Below, piece by piece: positions 51,701 to 63,696 of a DNA stretch of 64,000 nucleotides; positions within the stretch are counted from its first letter, which is position 1, and each line of letters opens with the position of its first letter. The stretch comes from Baylisascaris procyonis (lineage: Eukaryota; Nematoda; Chromadorea; Rhabditida; Ascarididae), in assembly GCA_037389465.1 (NCBI GenBank), contig JAZARR010000221.1:2582501-2646500 (forward strand). The letters run 5' to 3'. The position numbers were made by a program, and so were the translations under genes. The notes below the pieces were generated by a model that was not told where the DNA came from, made no database searches, and saw only the letters and a program-made list of their open reading frames with translations.

Positions 51701-53845
51701 TGGTTACTGCCTGTTTGGAGATAGCAGCCGGGAACTGTTTCACACAGTATTTAATTCTTTTCTCTAAATCAGGTTCGATGGTCACCTACTAAATTTCTCG
51801 AAGTAGTAGCTATAATAACTGCTGCTATGCGAGGTCTCCGATCCCCGAGAGGAAAAAACTTTCCGACTTTGCCATCAGGCTATCCACCTCAACAAATTAC
51901 TCTGCGACGAGATCCCTCGACCGGAAACTTCGACCTGATTCTCCCCGCACCACGTTAGCAACAACAGGTCCAATCAGAAGGCCGAAATATTAGTTTTGTG
52001 AGAGCAATTCAGAAGATGCCGCAACAACCAAAATATTGCTGATATAATCCTTCTTCATATGTGAATAAGGAAAATTGCTCTAGAGCAGTGAAATAAAGAA
52101 ATGCAAAATATAAATATATAAAATTAGAGAAGGCTAACTCGAGTTTATAGACATGCACAAATTGCACAACATTGGAATACACAAGCATTTTAGAGGATCA
52201 GTGATTAAGTGAAATGAGTAAAAAAATGAATACGATGGTAGCAAGATCGAAATCATCTAAATGCACGTTGAATATGAGCAATTTTAGCGTTTTAATAAGG
52301 GCATAAAAGAGTTTGTTTCAGGTATACACAGTCCTACATTCAGATTTCGAAAACAATGTTTGTCGTATAATTTCAAAAATTTGGAAGCAGAAATTACGGA
52401 TATAACGATTCGTGACTGAAGTAAATCATCGAATGAGATGTTCATCCCTTCACGATGAACTTGAAACATTTGCATACTGCCGAACAGAGATAATGCATAA
52501 AGATATTGTATAGAAGAAGTGATGTTCAATGAGATGGGTGCAAGGGTGGAGTGAAGTGAAGAAAAATGTCCGTTTGGGGCAACACTGAATTAGAAGAGGA
52601 GAGGAGAGGATTGCTTTGTGCGATGAAATAAAAAAGGAACACATCGCAACATTGTGGAGTGTCTATGTGCGTGATGCCGTATGTCGTCGAGATGTGTCGC
52701 TTAGTTGCTAGACAATCCAGCAAACCAGTGGCATTATCGAAATGGTGCACATTACATCACTTCTCCACACAAATAAAAACCTCCGCATCCTGAACTTGGC
52801 TGATCAGCATACTAAATCAGCCTTATTATACAAAACGAATCTTCATATGTAAATGAAGGGAAAACATTTAATTAACCACGCAGAAATATGGGATGAAGAA
52901 TATCGATAGCTCTATCACCACTCATTTATCGATATAAACGACATCTTTCGAGTGGAAATTGATTTATATGGTTGAAATGATTGAAAATTATATTAATCGA
53001 GGCAATGTTACCATTCTGGAATTTAAAAAAAAAAAAAGAAGTAGGAAATCGGATCAAGAATCTTAGCACAACACGTAAAATTTGGGCAAAAATGAACGGC
53101 GTACAAAAAATGTCAAAAAACAACAAAGTCATAAAAAATGACCGACCACTAGTTCATGATTCTATGGCGTTGTAAAACGACGATCGATAGCGAAAACAAC
53201 AAATTGGAATGCAAGCTGGTTCAAAAAAAAAACATTGCATGCCGCATTTATTTCCGGTTCAGGCGTTAAAGTTTTTTCAGAAACACTTTGTTTCTTCGGA
53301 TGTCTATATTCGATAAGTTGCAACCGTAAAATATGGCGATGATCTCGATATTGTTGATACTGTATTCGTTAATCCGATTGTTTGGGTACCGCATGCATGA
53401 AAATTCATCCCTTTTCAAATATGCCTTTCAAAGAGGGAATTCTTTTGAAGAGAATCGAACCACATTTCGAAACAATCAGTAAACATTAGAATATCTATAA
53501 TAACCAGTAGCGGGGGAGGGATGGAAGAGGAGGGGGTTCAATTTATGACCAACAAAAAAACTGTCCAATAATATTAACCGAAAAGAAGGTCATAAGGACG
53601 AATAAAAAAATTGCACTTTGAATTTCTCAGCATAAAATTCATCGAATTGACTCATCATCGATCAAAAATTTAAATTTTTTATTGGTATTGACAGCTGTAA
53701 TAATAATAACAATAGAGAAGATCATCATATGCTAACTATGTAAATCTCATAGACAAAATTGATAGCAATCAATGTGATAGGAACACAATTACAAATGCTA
53801 TTACGTAAATAAAGGCGATAAGTTGAGAAAAGAATATAATATTAA
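48703..53845. other. Long intergenic stretch
   Basis: AT-rich, with no supported gene. The notable items are an 89-codon lysine-rich open frame at 49344-49613 that lacks an ATG start, and a 75-codon frame at 50400-50627 that runs straight into 17 A (50627-50643). Neither matches a family I know. Confidence 0.35.
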
Positions 53846-56800
53846 ATGAATAAACAACTCTTCTATTCTGCTACCTTGATGAGATCACGAACGAAGTTCC
53901 CACAGCTAATTCATAGTTTTAGAAAGGCGACCCGATCTCATTCCCATAGTTTCAAGAGACCTCAGCCGCTGCTAGCACCGCTTAAAAGCAAGAATGTTTC
54001 CAGAAGAATGTTGACACCCGACCTGAACTCAGGGGGTTACGATTCCGACGGAAGACATGTAAAAGGAAATGTAAATATTTATGCGGACGCACTAGGTCGA
54101 ATCTTCGAAGAGGCACATAAAATCGGTTAGAGAAAGGATATTGAAGTGGAAAACGGTGTAGCAAAAATGGAATTTTAGATATGCGCTTCTTTAAGAAGAC
54201 TATTCAAAGAGACCACTGGAATGAGACCAACAAGTGTAACATTGTTGCTTGAGGGTGGTGAGTTACTGCGAGTTCAAAGGGCGGTAGTGAGCAGTCACAG
54301 GAAAGGTGCGCGTTTGGCCGACAATGCACGGTGATATTAAGAAATGGTACGGAAGCTGCTTGGTTAAGTTGCAAAGAATGTGCAAACTCGCAAGCTGATC
54401 GAATTGAAACTCACTACGGCACAAATCAGACACTTTATAATAGTGAGAGATGGATGCTTCGTTCAAGTGCTGCTCAGCTTAACTAAAGTCCAACAAATCC
54501 TCCACCATAATATCAATGATAATTGATAGCTCAAGCTCGTAGTTTCGGAAAATACCATAAGAATGTGCGGTTATTGAAAGAATGAATAGAAGTTTAACTG
54601 CTTTCGCAACGAAAATCATAGTGTTTCCAATGATAGGTGATAACCATTAATTACTTTCTAATAGGATTTGATCCTGCCTTCCCAGATGATAAGGCTTGCT
54701 TCTGGAGATGTCACGATGTAAACGACAGATCCTGAGGACTACCTTCTGAAGTGTTAGTGGAATCAAACGAACTTAGAACGCAAGCTTTAATGAATATCGC
54801 CGGATTGTGTGTGCCAACGTCATTAATCATCAAACATACTAGAAAGTCTGAGTGTTGAAACTAAAAATCACATGCAATTTTTTGAAATGCATTAGAATAG
54901 TGCACCCGTCCGATGCAGGTGGAAAGGCAGCGCAGATTGATGGGACAACTAAAGGAAGAAGATTGTTAGCAGATAATAAGCGATAAATGAGGCGGCAAGT
55001 GAAACCTACAAACAATCGTTATAGAAATAATGTGATTTTGCAGGAAGATGGTGACTGGATATATATGAGATTGCCAGGAAAGAAGAAATGAAATATTCGG
55101 CGGCGTTGAATGAAGTTCCTCGTGGGAGATATCAGCAATGAGAGGAAGCCATACTTGCTGGAATAATAAGCGTCGGAGATGGATTTCATCAATCCGATTC
55201 ACAGGAATCAATGAACTTACTGCGAGGATTTTTTTGCCAATTATGGGTAAGCTTGCATCTGAATCACATCCTCTTCCAAGAATGCATACAACGTTAATGC
55301 TCCAATAACAACAGCGTGCATAAATTGCGAAAACCACTGCAAATAAATTCTGGGCATTTACTGTTTTCCAGCCTTGATGAGAATATAGCGGAATAGGACA
55401 TATAGTCAGAAGCAAATGTGTCATTAATGCTGGCAATAATCGCTTCTGGGTGTTCCACCCAGAAACCGCTTGTAACATTTGTAAGAAGGAGCACATCTGG
55501 CGCTGCCTTAGGCATGTAACGATGCTCAGTGGATATCCAGATGGAAAACACAACATGAGATGGTAGAGTTTCCAAAACTGGACTGATCTGAAGAAGCTGG
55601 ATGGGCGTAGATCTATAAAATGAAGGAACCTCTTCACGCAGAGGAACACGAAAGCAGGCGTTAATGCCATCGTCGCTGCATGTCCGGTAATGTCCCAGCA
55701 CACTAACCAGCACCGCACGAGTACAGGATGGTATTCCCACTAATAGATGAACAATATTTTATTTTGCAGCCGGCTGTAACGATGAGTCAAATCCCACAAA
55801 CAACACATCCGCGATCGGTGAACTGCCATCTGGCAACAGAACGAAGCTATGCAATGCAAAGAACTGAGCATGCTGAAGACAACTGAACAATTCAAGCCAC
55901 CAGCTATGCGTATTTATTCATTTATTTGCGAAGTCCGTTCCGATAGGCTCGACAATTCTAAAGAATGGCGTAGATAAGGTACCGCGACGTGCAGCAGATG
56001 CTATGGATACGGCCATTTCAGAGTAATACACATTCGAGACAGCCAATTTCAAACTAAATCGCAGCAACCGACCTGGATGTCAATTCAGGTGATCTCAAAC
56101 TAAATCGCAGCAACCGACCTGGATGTCAATTCAGGTGATCGGTAATATATCGGTGATTTTATATATCGGTAATACGATCAATATTGATTTCATACCTTAG
56201 CATCATAACGTTCGACCTGATGACTGCCAACTTTTCATTTATAAGATTTCATTAATGAGGGGCTGGCAGGATCATGAGCAATGGCTTTACTGTTTTACTC
56301 CATGACTTATCAGAAATACTGATTCCTGTCAGATGTTAGCAAGCTTCCAGGACTCCTCCCAACCGGCAAGGATGTCGCCATTAGTAGGCAATGTCAGTAA
56401 GTCCTACCATAGGATCTGTTACCTTTGGCTGGTCCTTCATCTAATGTTCAGCTGTGGTGCGATGAGGCGCGTTGTTTTGAAGGCTCGAAATATAAACTTG
56501 TGGACCTTATATAAGCAGCGTTTTTGCGCATCTACAGTCACCGTGTGTGCTGTCGCCCTTCGTGAATCGGCAGTGGTCGAGATCGTTGAAGTTGGCTGAA
56601 GGCTTTCGTAAGTTCGGGCACTATTTCGGTAGGGCAGGTTTATTTCACCGTTAACGAAAATGGATTGACAGGAAGTAGAATGTTAAAAGCCATGGACTGA
56701 CTGTAACTGCAGTGACAGAATGTCGGAACGTGTTCCCTTTTACTGCTGAAGGTTTTGACAAAAAATTGGCAATACCTTCTTATTTCTAAGCAACAATTCT

Positions 56801-56970
56801 TGGTATACCTGTCAGGTTGTCTTTTCGCTTCCGTGTCTGCAGAAATCGTAAAGGGAAAAACTGAAATAGGTGCTTCGTTACTCGAGAACGTACCACAATC
56901 TTTCAAAAGACAAAGAGTTTTCCTTCGAATGGAACAGTTCATATTATCATACATAAAACTCAATAAATGA
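53846..56970. pseudogene. Large degenerate coding-like block, strand uncertain
   Basis: Richer in GC by eye than its surroundings and full of protein-like frames on both strands. Plus strand: 53846-54130 from an ATG (DLNSGGYDSDGRHVKGNVNI), a Cys-rich run ending at 54483 (CAFGRQCTVILRNGTEAAW, WLSCKECANSQADRIETHYG), FDPAFPDDKACFWRCHDVND at about 54666, ILQEDGDWIYMRLPGKKK at about 55038, and RFWVFHPETACNICKKEH at about 55440, separated by stops and frame changes. Minus strand: a stop-free 250-codon frame (55718-54966) and an overlapping 148-codon frame (55740-55294, with SIWISTEHRYMPKAAPDVLL). A 250-codon open frame is very unlikely by chance here, so this is or was coding on one strand. The frame breaks suggest decay of a gene or transposon, but no domain is recognised. 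Confidence 0.35.
56049..56140. repeat. Perfect tandem duplication, period 46 bp, two copies
   Basis: The 46-base unit from TCAAACTAAATCGCAGC to TCAGGTGATC occurs at 56049-56094 and again, apparently without change, at 56095-56140. The lack of divergence indicates a recent event or an assembly artefact. Confidence 0.95.
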
Positions 56971-58708
56971 AGAAAACGGAAACATTAATTCATTCTGCAG
57001 GTAAGCTTCTTGCTACAGTAAGAAAGAAAAGTATGCGTCTGGGTTACAATTATAACATCATCCACAACTATGCTGCTACGGTTTTCGAACTATTATGGTA
57101 GTGGCATTTTTAATCTACCGTAGGTTTATTCGATTCGATTTTACGATGTGTTATGCCGACATAAAGACGTTTTGCTCGCTACTTCCAATCCCCTTAGGCC
57201 AAAGCCTAGGTAGGTGCCTGATCACCACTAAACGATTACTGGATAGGCCCCTTCTGCCTGACAGGAAGTTAGTGAACAGGAAATAGGAGGGATGGGGGAG
57301 GGAGGGAGAAGAGAGAGAAAGGAGGTGACATCTCTAGGTCGGCCTTTTCAATATAAAGAAGATGACTGCTGTGTGCCTATAACGCTTATCGGAATCTAAA
57401 TTTGTGGCGGAAATGATCCAATACCTATTGTTCCTCATCATTTCAATATTCTCCATACTGTATACCTTTTCTAAGCATATATAATTTACAATCACACCTT
57501 GAATATATGCAAAAAAATATTATAAAGAAATAATTCATAAATATATCGAATAGTTTCTGGCAAACAGTTAAATCAAGTAAGTAATGATTCGGAGTAATTT
57601 ATATAAACTAAAAAAATATGAATTAAATGAGCAAAGAAGGGACACAATTGAAAATGCAAAACACATTCCTATGCTCAGCACCATAGACAACGATATAAAA
57701 TTGGAACGGCTGGATGATTGCATTTTACGTGTAAAATGATTAGCTGTCTCCATACCTGAGGCAAATAATAAGCTGCCTTCACACCTGAATCACAAATATC
57801 AACTGAAAAATGAAAACATTAAAGTGAATGGTGATGATATTTGTTAAATAGCTGCAAAATTTGCAAAAGTGAAAAACTCACAAGTCACCCACAAGTTGCA
57901 TCCAACCAACCATTCAACATCAATAATAACATGCACATCTCAAATTTTATTCAAAAATTTCTGCAAATAAATAAACTTTTAGCGAATAAATTCTGATTGT
58001 TACAAATTTTTGTTGAAAATTCCAAAAAATACGCCTAAAGTGAGGTGACATTTTACTGAAATTTCCAAAACTCATATATTCATCAATAAATGAATGATAA
58101 ATGCAAAGAGTTTTCTTATAATAGATAAAAAATTCTTAAATAACGGTTAAATTTTTATATTCTTTTCAATTGAGTTCACTAATGGGGATATTATCATAGT
58201 GGGCTAACAATGAAATTACAATAAAATAATTAGTACTCCTCATTTATATAATATTCCTCAATTATTAAATTTTTTTTCCCCTTCGAGAAGCCGAAAAAAT
58301 CGAGATTCAGTTCACTTCAAGATTTTCTTAGTAGCAGAAGGATTTAGTTGCTATTGAAAATTGAATGTTTTAACATGCATAATTGCATTCCTATAAAAAA
58401 ATCTAATAAGATAAAAGAATAATTCCTATTGAGTGTTGATTAAGTGCTAATAAAGTGTCCATCATTACTGAGTTCAACTCATAATCACTACTAATTGAGA
58501 ATAATTAATCGTTTTCATTTCTTTTCTGTTGTTGACCTTTTGCAGTGTTGTATCAGCATACTAAAGCACCATACTAAATTTGAAACTCTAACGAACACAT
58601 GCATTCGCATTTTATCCTTGTCTTTAGTTGTCACTTGTCTGACAACATGTCCGACGTCTCAGAGTGACCGGCATATCAGTAGACAGAGTATCGCTTCTGA
58701 ATCGGTAA
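56971..58708. other. Intergenic, nothing recognised
   Basis: Very AT-rich, especially 57400-58480. A purine-rich run (GGAGGGAGGGAGAAGAGAG) sits near 57295. No exon or RNA gene is supported. Confidence 0.4.
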
Positions 58709-58903
58709 CCAACCAAAGAAGAAGAAAACATTCGTGATCGATGCGACAATAGAGGCAAATCCAGACAACAGTTTTGTAGTCATTCCATTCGATGCAACAA
58801 TCCTCGTCCTTTATCATATGGAGATTTCAATGATTCAGGCGGATTTAACGCAACAGAATCTTTGGTTACGATTATGAAAATTCCTGAAATCACCTCTCGT
58901 TGA
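58709..58903 (+). other. Cysteine-containing open segment with a TSP1-like CNNPxP motif
   Basis: A 65-codon stop-bounded frame ending TGA at 58901. It reads ENIRDRCDNRGKSRQQFC, then RCNNPRPLSYGDFNDSGG. The C-N-N-P-x-P-x-x-x-G pattern is typical of thrombospondin type 1 repeats, as in worm guidance and matrix proteins. No W-x-x-W is visible in frame and no clear acceptor opens the segment. A different frame just upstream (58599-58737) reads like a signal peptide followed by polar sequence. It may be the last exon, or a relic, of a secreted/extracellular gene. Confidence 0.25.
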
Positions 58904-61063
58904 GGTGCATCTGAATATTTGCATAGATAGATAGGTTCATAGGATGCAGTCTTATCAATGATTAATACAGCTGATTCTATGCACTTATTTGTTCGATATT
59001 ACACATCAACTTATCATATCATTAATGAATTTAAACTGTTTTATCCTCAGCAAATCAGTATATTCAAATTCGCAAGGAATTTCCATTCGGCGAGAGTCTG
59101 CTGAATCTATCATAAGCTGGCACGATGTGCTTTTGTGATTGGCGTCGCTAATCGCCAATTTCGCGAACAAAAATTAAAGCATCCATGAGTTCACAGTAAT
59201 GCCTTATTACTTGAAGTAAACTGATTACCCACAGACGATCACTTCCCCGCTGATCCTCTCAATCTAAAATATGAACCCAGTCGATATTAACTGCACCAAT
59301 TATTTCCCTCACTCAAACATCTTGCTATATCTGCTTACCTTTCCTGTGCAAATGTACGGAACGACATCCATACTCACATCCCCATCGTTCGTTTGAAGCC
59401 CTGTACCAACTCCCTGTTGCCAATCGCAAGTTCTCATTTCTTACAAACAGTGAACGGTTTGCAAATCGGTCCAGGAAGAATGCAGCAGAGAAACAAGACA
59501 AACCTAGAGCGACAACCTTTAGCGGTGAAGACAACAGACACAGTAATAGTTCCTTCTAATATCTTTGCATAATGACTGGAAATGTTTTTAGTTTGAATAA
59601 TCCGAACAAAACGTTAGTTTGAGCGATCGTCCCCGTGCTGAAGAACGTCAGAGAGCGGAAAGAGTGGAAGATAACTCATGGACCCGAAGACTTTCCTGAG
59701 AAGGAAGTTTTTGAAAATATTAAACTAATCCTTTTAGTTGTTTTTGGCTAAGACAATATTCATATTTTTCAACGTTTCGAATCTGAGTGTATTCTTAGTC
59801 AATTACCGTTAACATATTCCTCAGGCAGCATTTTCCTTCTCATTCCTTTCTCTTTCGTTATGACAACCACTCTATTTATTTATTTCTATATTTCAGCTAT
59901 CATTTTCCAATGATTTTTCCAAGGTTTTCTTTGCTCGTTAACATTGTGTTTATTTATGTACGCATATCAGCGCTCTATTATCAACCTTTAAATATTTCAC
60001 TGTTCACTTCAGTAAATATCCATCTCATTGACGACTCCGCTGTGGAGCTAGGAGCTACCGAACCGATAATATTGTAGATAATAGAAATAAAAAAAAATCA
60101 TCGACAATTTAGAGCTGATATGTGATCTTAGAAGTGTCACTGCTGAGAAAAATTAGACTAAACTGACGAAGATAATTCACCGGAAATCGTATGAAAAACA
60201 CCACGAAAAGTGGCATTTAAAGACTCGCACCATTCATGAGAATAATTCACCGACGAGTTTTAATATTCAATTAAACATAGAATCAACAACATTCTACGAT
60301 AAGATCTATCACAAAAACTCGGCAATATCCCTCGGGGAATTTCTGAAAGAGAACATAATTTCGACCAAATAAAAAAAGTGCAGATTTCTCCATTTTGTTC
60401 ATGATATTCGATCTTTTAACTCTAAATAATATTACACAATTGTTACACTTTGTAGAAATTTGAGCAAGAAATTTCGCGGTTTTGTTAGAAATTTCTACAA
60501 AACATTTTCAAAAAATCACAACTTCCTAAGTTCTATTGAAGGTCATAAAATGTTCTATCATAAGAAAATTATACATCAATAGTCCAATTTTTTACATCTA
60601 TCTCTTGCACTAGTCTAAATTGGAAGTTTTTACTTTTAATGGAATATTCCCGAAAATTGCACCATCTTCTCAGCAACAAAATAAATCTGAGGAACGATAA
60701 TGACAAAGTAAGAAAACAGATACATGATTTTAATATAAAAACATGCGGAGGTGGACCACAAATAAAATGACGTCAACACATATGATAGAAATAACATAAA
60801 ACCACTACAATAAGGCAAACAATGGCAGTGAATAGTTAGGATAATACAAGATGAATAAATCGTATATCTAAATGTTCTAGCCGATTCAAAGTATCTCCCT
60901 ACTCACACAGATGTGTTCTCTTTGAAATACTGCTTTAGAAGTAAACATATTTAGAAGTAACTTTATTACTACTCAACAAGGTGCAGCAATCTGAACGATG
61001 AGAAGTTGTCTCTTTATATTTTAATTACTGTGCCCATAATTACCACCATTAGGGTATTGCAGC
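58904..61063. other. Intergenic, only weak exon-like segments
   Basis: A minus-strand frame at 59534-59325 has a hydrophobic start and a good GTAAGC donor at about 59334, but its opening codon is TTG. A minus-strand acceptor CTCTTTCAG near 60350 is followed by open sequence. Nothing could be assembled. Confidence 0.3.
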
Positions 61064-61691
61064 ATGAGTCACCTTCCACAGGGAGAGAAGCTAGAGCCAG
61101 GTAAATTGCAGAATGCATTTAACATGCGCACCTGCCAAATATGTCAAGCTTGGAGTGGCTCAACTGCCGAATGAATGCTCGAAACGACAATGATTACTAC
61201 TGCATTGCTACAATCTGTTCCATCTCTACATTTCAATTTGACGGGTTAAAGAAAATGAATACTCAGTGTTTCGATTCCAACAGATAAATATGTAATATAG
61301 GTGTATTTTATAGGTGCGGATGATGAAAAAAATTGTTAAAGAGTTGCATCTTTCCGTGCAAAGAAACAAATTCAATCGTGCAGATGGAACGAAGAACTGC
61401 TATAGATAATCCATTCATTGGCACTGATGCATTGAAACTTAGATCACCGTTCCCTTCAGAGTGCAAAAATTGCCGATTGCCATCCCCCTCCTCTTTCATC
61501 CCTCCACCTGCTTGCTATTCATCAAATTAATCGACAATTTGTGTTGAATGAAAACTGAAAACTTGTCAACTTTTTTCTTTCATTTTTGAAAACCGATGCA
61601 CCTTGCAGTTACAGTCACTCGACAAATTCGTCAAATCCCTAACCACCCTTCCCTCACCATATTTTATAAGAATATTAAACAGCCACATTGA
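61064..61691 (+). other. Candidate two-exon small gene or first exon
   Basis: TATTGCAG lies one base before ATG at 61064, which reads MSHLPQGEKLEP and meets a donor G|GTAAAT at 61101. That is the layout of a trans-spliced worm first exon. The next good acceptor (CCTTGCAG, AG at 61607-61608) continues in phase for 26 more codons to TGA at 61689-61691, giving only 38 aa. The second exon may be wrong. No family is recognised. Confidence 0.2.
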
Positions 61692-62501
61692 CGCGGAGAT
61701 CACCTCGGCTGATGAATTTCGGCGCGAAAACAATGTTTGAGATCTTCTCGAATTTTGGGATATGGAAGAGATGGGATGGGGGGTGAGGGGGGCGGTAAGG
61801 ATTTACTGGAGAAAAATTTGATTGCGGCAATGTTTACTTTTCTGGTAATTCAACAAAGAATTTAACAGATACAATATGCTTGGTTGAACACAATACTATA
61901 AAATTCGATATCCTTCAGAGCTATCCATCCCCTCAGCCTCCAACCCCGTGCCCTCTTTCAAACACGATTCGAAGCCTTAATTTCATGGTAACTATCTATC
62001 TAATCAAAATTACTTGTCACTCCAAAGTGACTTTACAAAAAAAGAATTGAAAATATATATAATCAACAAAAAAAGCAAAACAAAACAGAGGAAAGCTGTA
62101 AAATAGTTTCTATTCGGTAAAATACCTTTCATTTTCTTTGATAACCGAAATAAATAAATATTGTTTCTCGAATATGGATCGCTTCAAAGAATTAAGAAAT
62201 GATCAAAATTGCCCATTTGATCAGCTGTCGGTCTTCGAATTAAAACTTTTCACGATATGTTCGTTCGTCTCTTTTCAGATAATTTTTCTTTACTTCCTTA
62301 TAATTTATATATAGATAACAATTCACATGACGTCATAGTTCTTCTATCAATCAATTTACAACAGATGAATTTAAAAGATGAGATCAATGAATGAAATGCA
62401 TAAATTAGCAATTACATCTCTCATCTATAAGACAGGCCAATCAACGGCACAGTGGAAATAACAATGGTGAAACTATAGAAATATAACATTGGGAAACTCA
62501 C

Positions 62502-62601
62502 CATTGTTATCAGTATCGATTTGACAAATATATTCTGCTGTACTCAAGCAACGAATAAGAAGAGTTTCACCAAACCAACATAAATAAGTTGTTCCACCCA
62601 T
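62502..62601 (-). other. Candidate exon with a PWWP-like WFG strand
   Basis: A 100-bp exon between ATTGACAG and G|GTGAGT, open throughout, reading MGGTTYLCWFGETLLIRCL and ending DTDNN, phase 1. The Y-x-x-W-F-G-(E/D) pattern followed by a hydrophobic strand is like the central strands of PWWP domains in chromatin proteins (DNMT3-type QWFGDG); this is a resemblance only. It could be a first exon (ATG directly after the acceptor) or could follow the 63555-63696 exon in phase 0. A candidate next exon lies near 61551 (TTTTCAG, then FIQHKLSINLMNSK). Confidence 0.4.
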
Positions 62602-62626
62602 CTGTCAATAATTATTCAAATCTGGA

Positions 62627-62745
62627 GGGTGGCAAAGTTCAGTGATTAGAGTTTCAAGAATTCCTGGCAACGAAGAACTAACAGACAATCATAAATGATA
62701 TCAATTCCGATGAGACGAGATATTCGAATTCAAGTCATCTCCTCA
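62627..62745 (+). pseudogene. tRNA-like / SINE-like sequence
   Basis: GGCAAAGTTCAGTGATTAGA resembles a tRNA A-box region, and GATATTCGAATTCAAG about 75 bases later resembles a B-box (GGTTCGAATCC). The spacing is longer than in an intronless tRNA and no cloverleaf closes. It may be a decayed tRNA-derived element. Confidence 0.2.
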
Positions 62746-63064
62746 TCCGGTTGTGTGTTCGGTGCGATGACCGTTTTATTTATATGTAACTGACTAGCGT
62801 GGAGTGTCTTCTGGCTGCATCCCAAGAAAAACCGACGGTACTGAAATTCATTACGCTATTTATATCCCGCCTATTGAAGCAGATTGCACGAAAAACAAAT
62901 TAAGTCTGTTCTAACGTCATTTATATGATGTCATCGAGGTTGCTGTATGTTTCGTAGGTGGAGTGTTGGCTGTACCCAGCGTTTTATGACGAGACTCTAG
63001 AGGATAATCAAGAAAAGTTTGAACATTTGGACACTGAACAACAGTAAAAATAACTTGGCATTTC

Positions 63065-63696
63065 CTATTTTTTACCGCTAAAATTTCCGTTCGGGACCGC
63101 TTCGGTTTTTGGTTTGACCTTTTTGACGATATCCTCGATGCGCTGCTTAATGTTTAAAAAAATCATTGTGAAGTGCACTATATGGGTGTATATCGGGCAA
63201 ATGAATGTGACCATGTATTCATATCTGACGCTACTGAATGTCCCACTTGGCCGAGGAAACTTTTGCTGCGTAAGATGGATCAATTCCGATTCATGAATCC
63301 CCATTTTTAATTATTCCCACTCCCCCTTGGCAATATTTATTCAACTGTTCCCCTTCTACAACTTAACAGAGTCATTGAATATTTTACAATACCATTAAAA
63401 CTTGTACTAATATCTGAACTCCCATCTGACTGTTTCCCCTCCTCCCTTATTCTCTTCTCGGTATCTCTTCTCCTGAACGTTTGATCATTGTACAACCATC
63501 AAATCATATTATTTTCATCAGTGCTGAGAAATGCAAAATCAAATAAAAACAAACCGATTTAGTGGGTGGTGGTGACGGGCTTTCTGGGAAGATCTCATCA
63601 TCGCTCTCATTTATAGTAGCATTCTCATGCGATTCTCCATTTACATCAATTCGCATAGTCCTTTCAGCATTAATCCCCTTCGCATTTTCATCATCT
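63065..63696 (-). CDS. Hypothetical acidic protein, two 3' exons (5'-partial)
   Basis: Two exons in matching phase: 63696-63555 (TTTTAG acceptor, TCG|GTTTGT donor) and 63145-63065 (ATTAAG acceptor, stop TAG at 63065). Exon A is acidic and proline-rich (DDEN..., NESDDEIFPESPSPPPTKS), typical of a disordered linker. Exon B is basic (QRIEDIVKKVKPKTEAVP) and ends the protein. Upstream exons would lie beyond 64000 or unseen between 63697 and 64000. Exon A could instead join the 62502-62601 exon (also phase 0), making one longer, possibly chromatin-related, gene, with exon B alternative or truncated at AAG|GTCAAA. No function is claimed. Confidence 0.45.
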
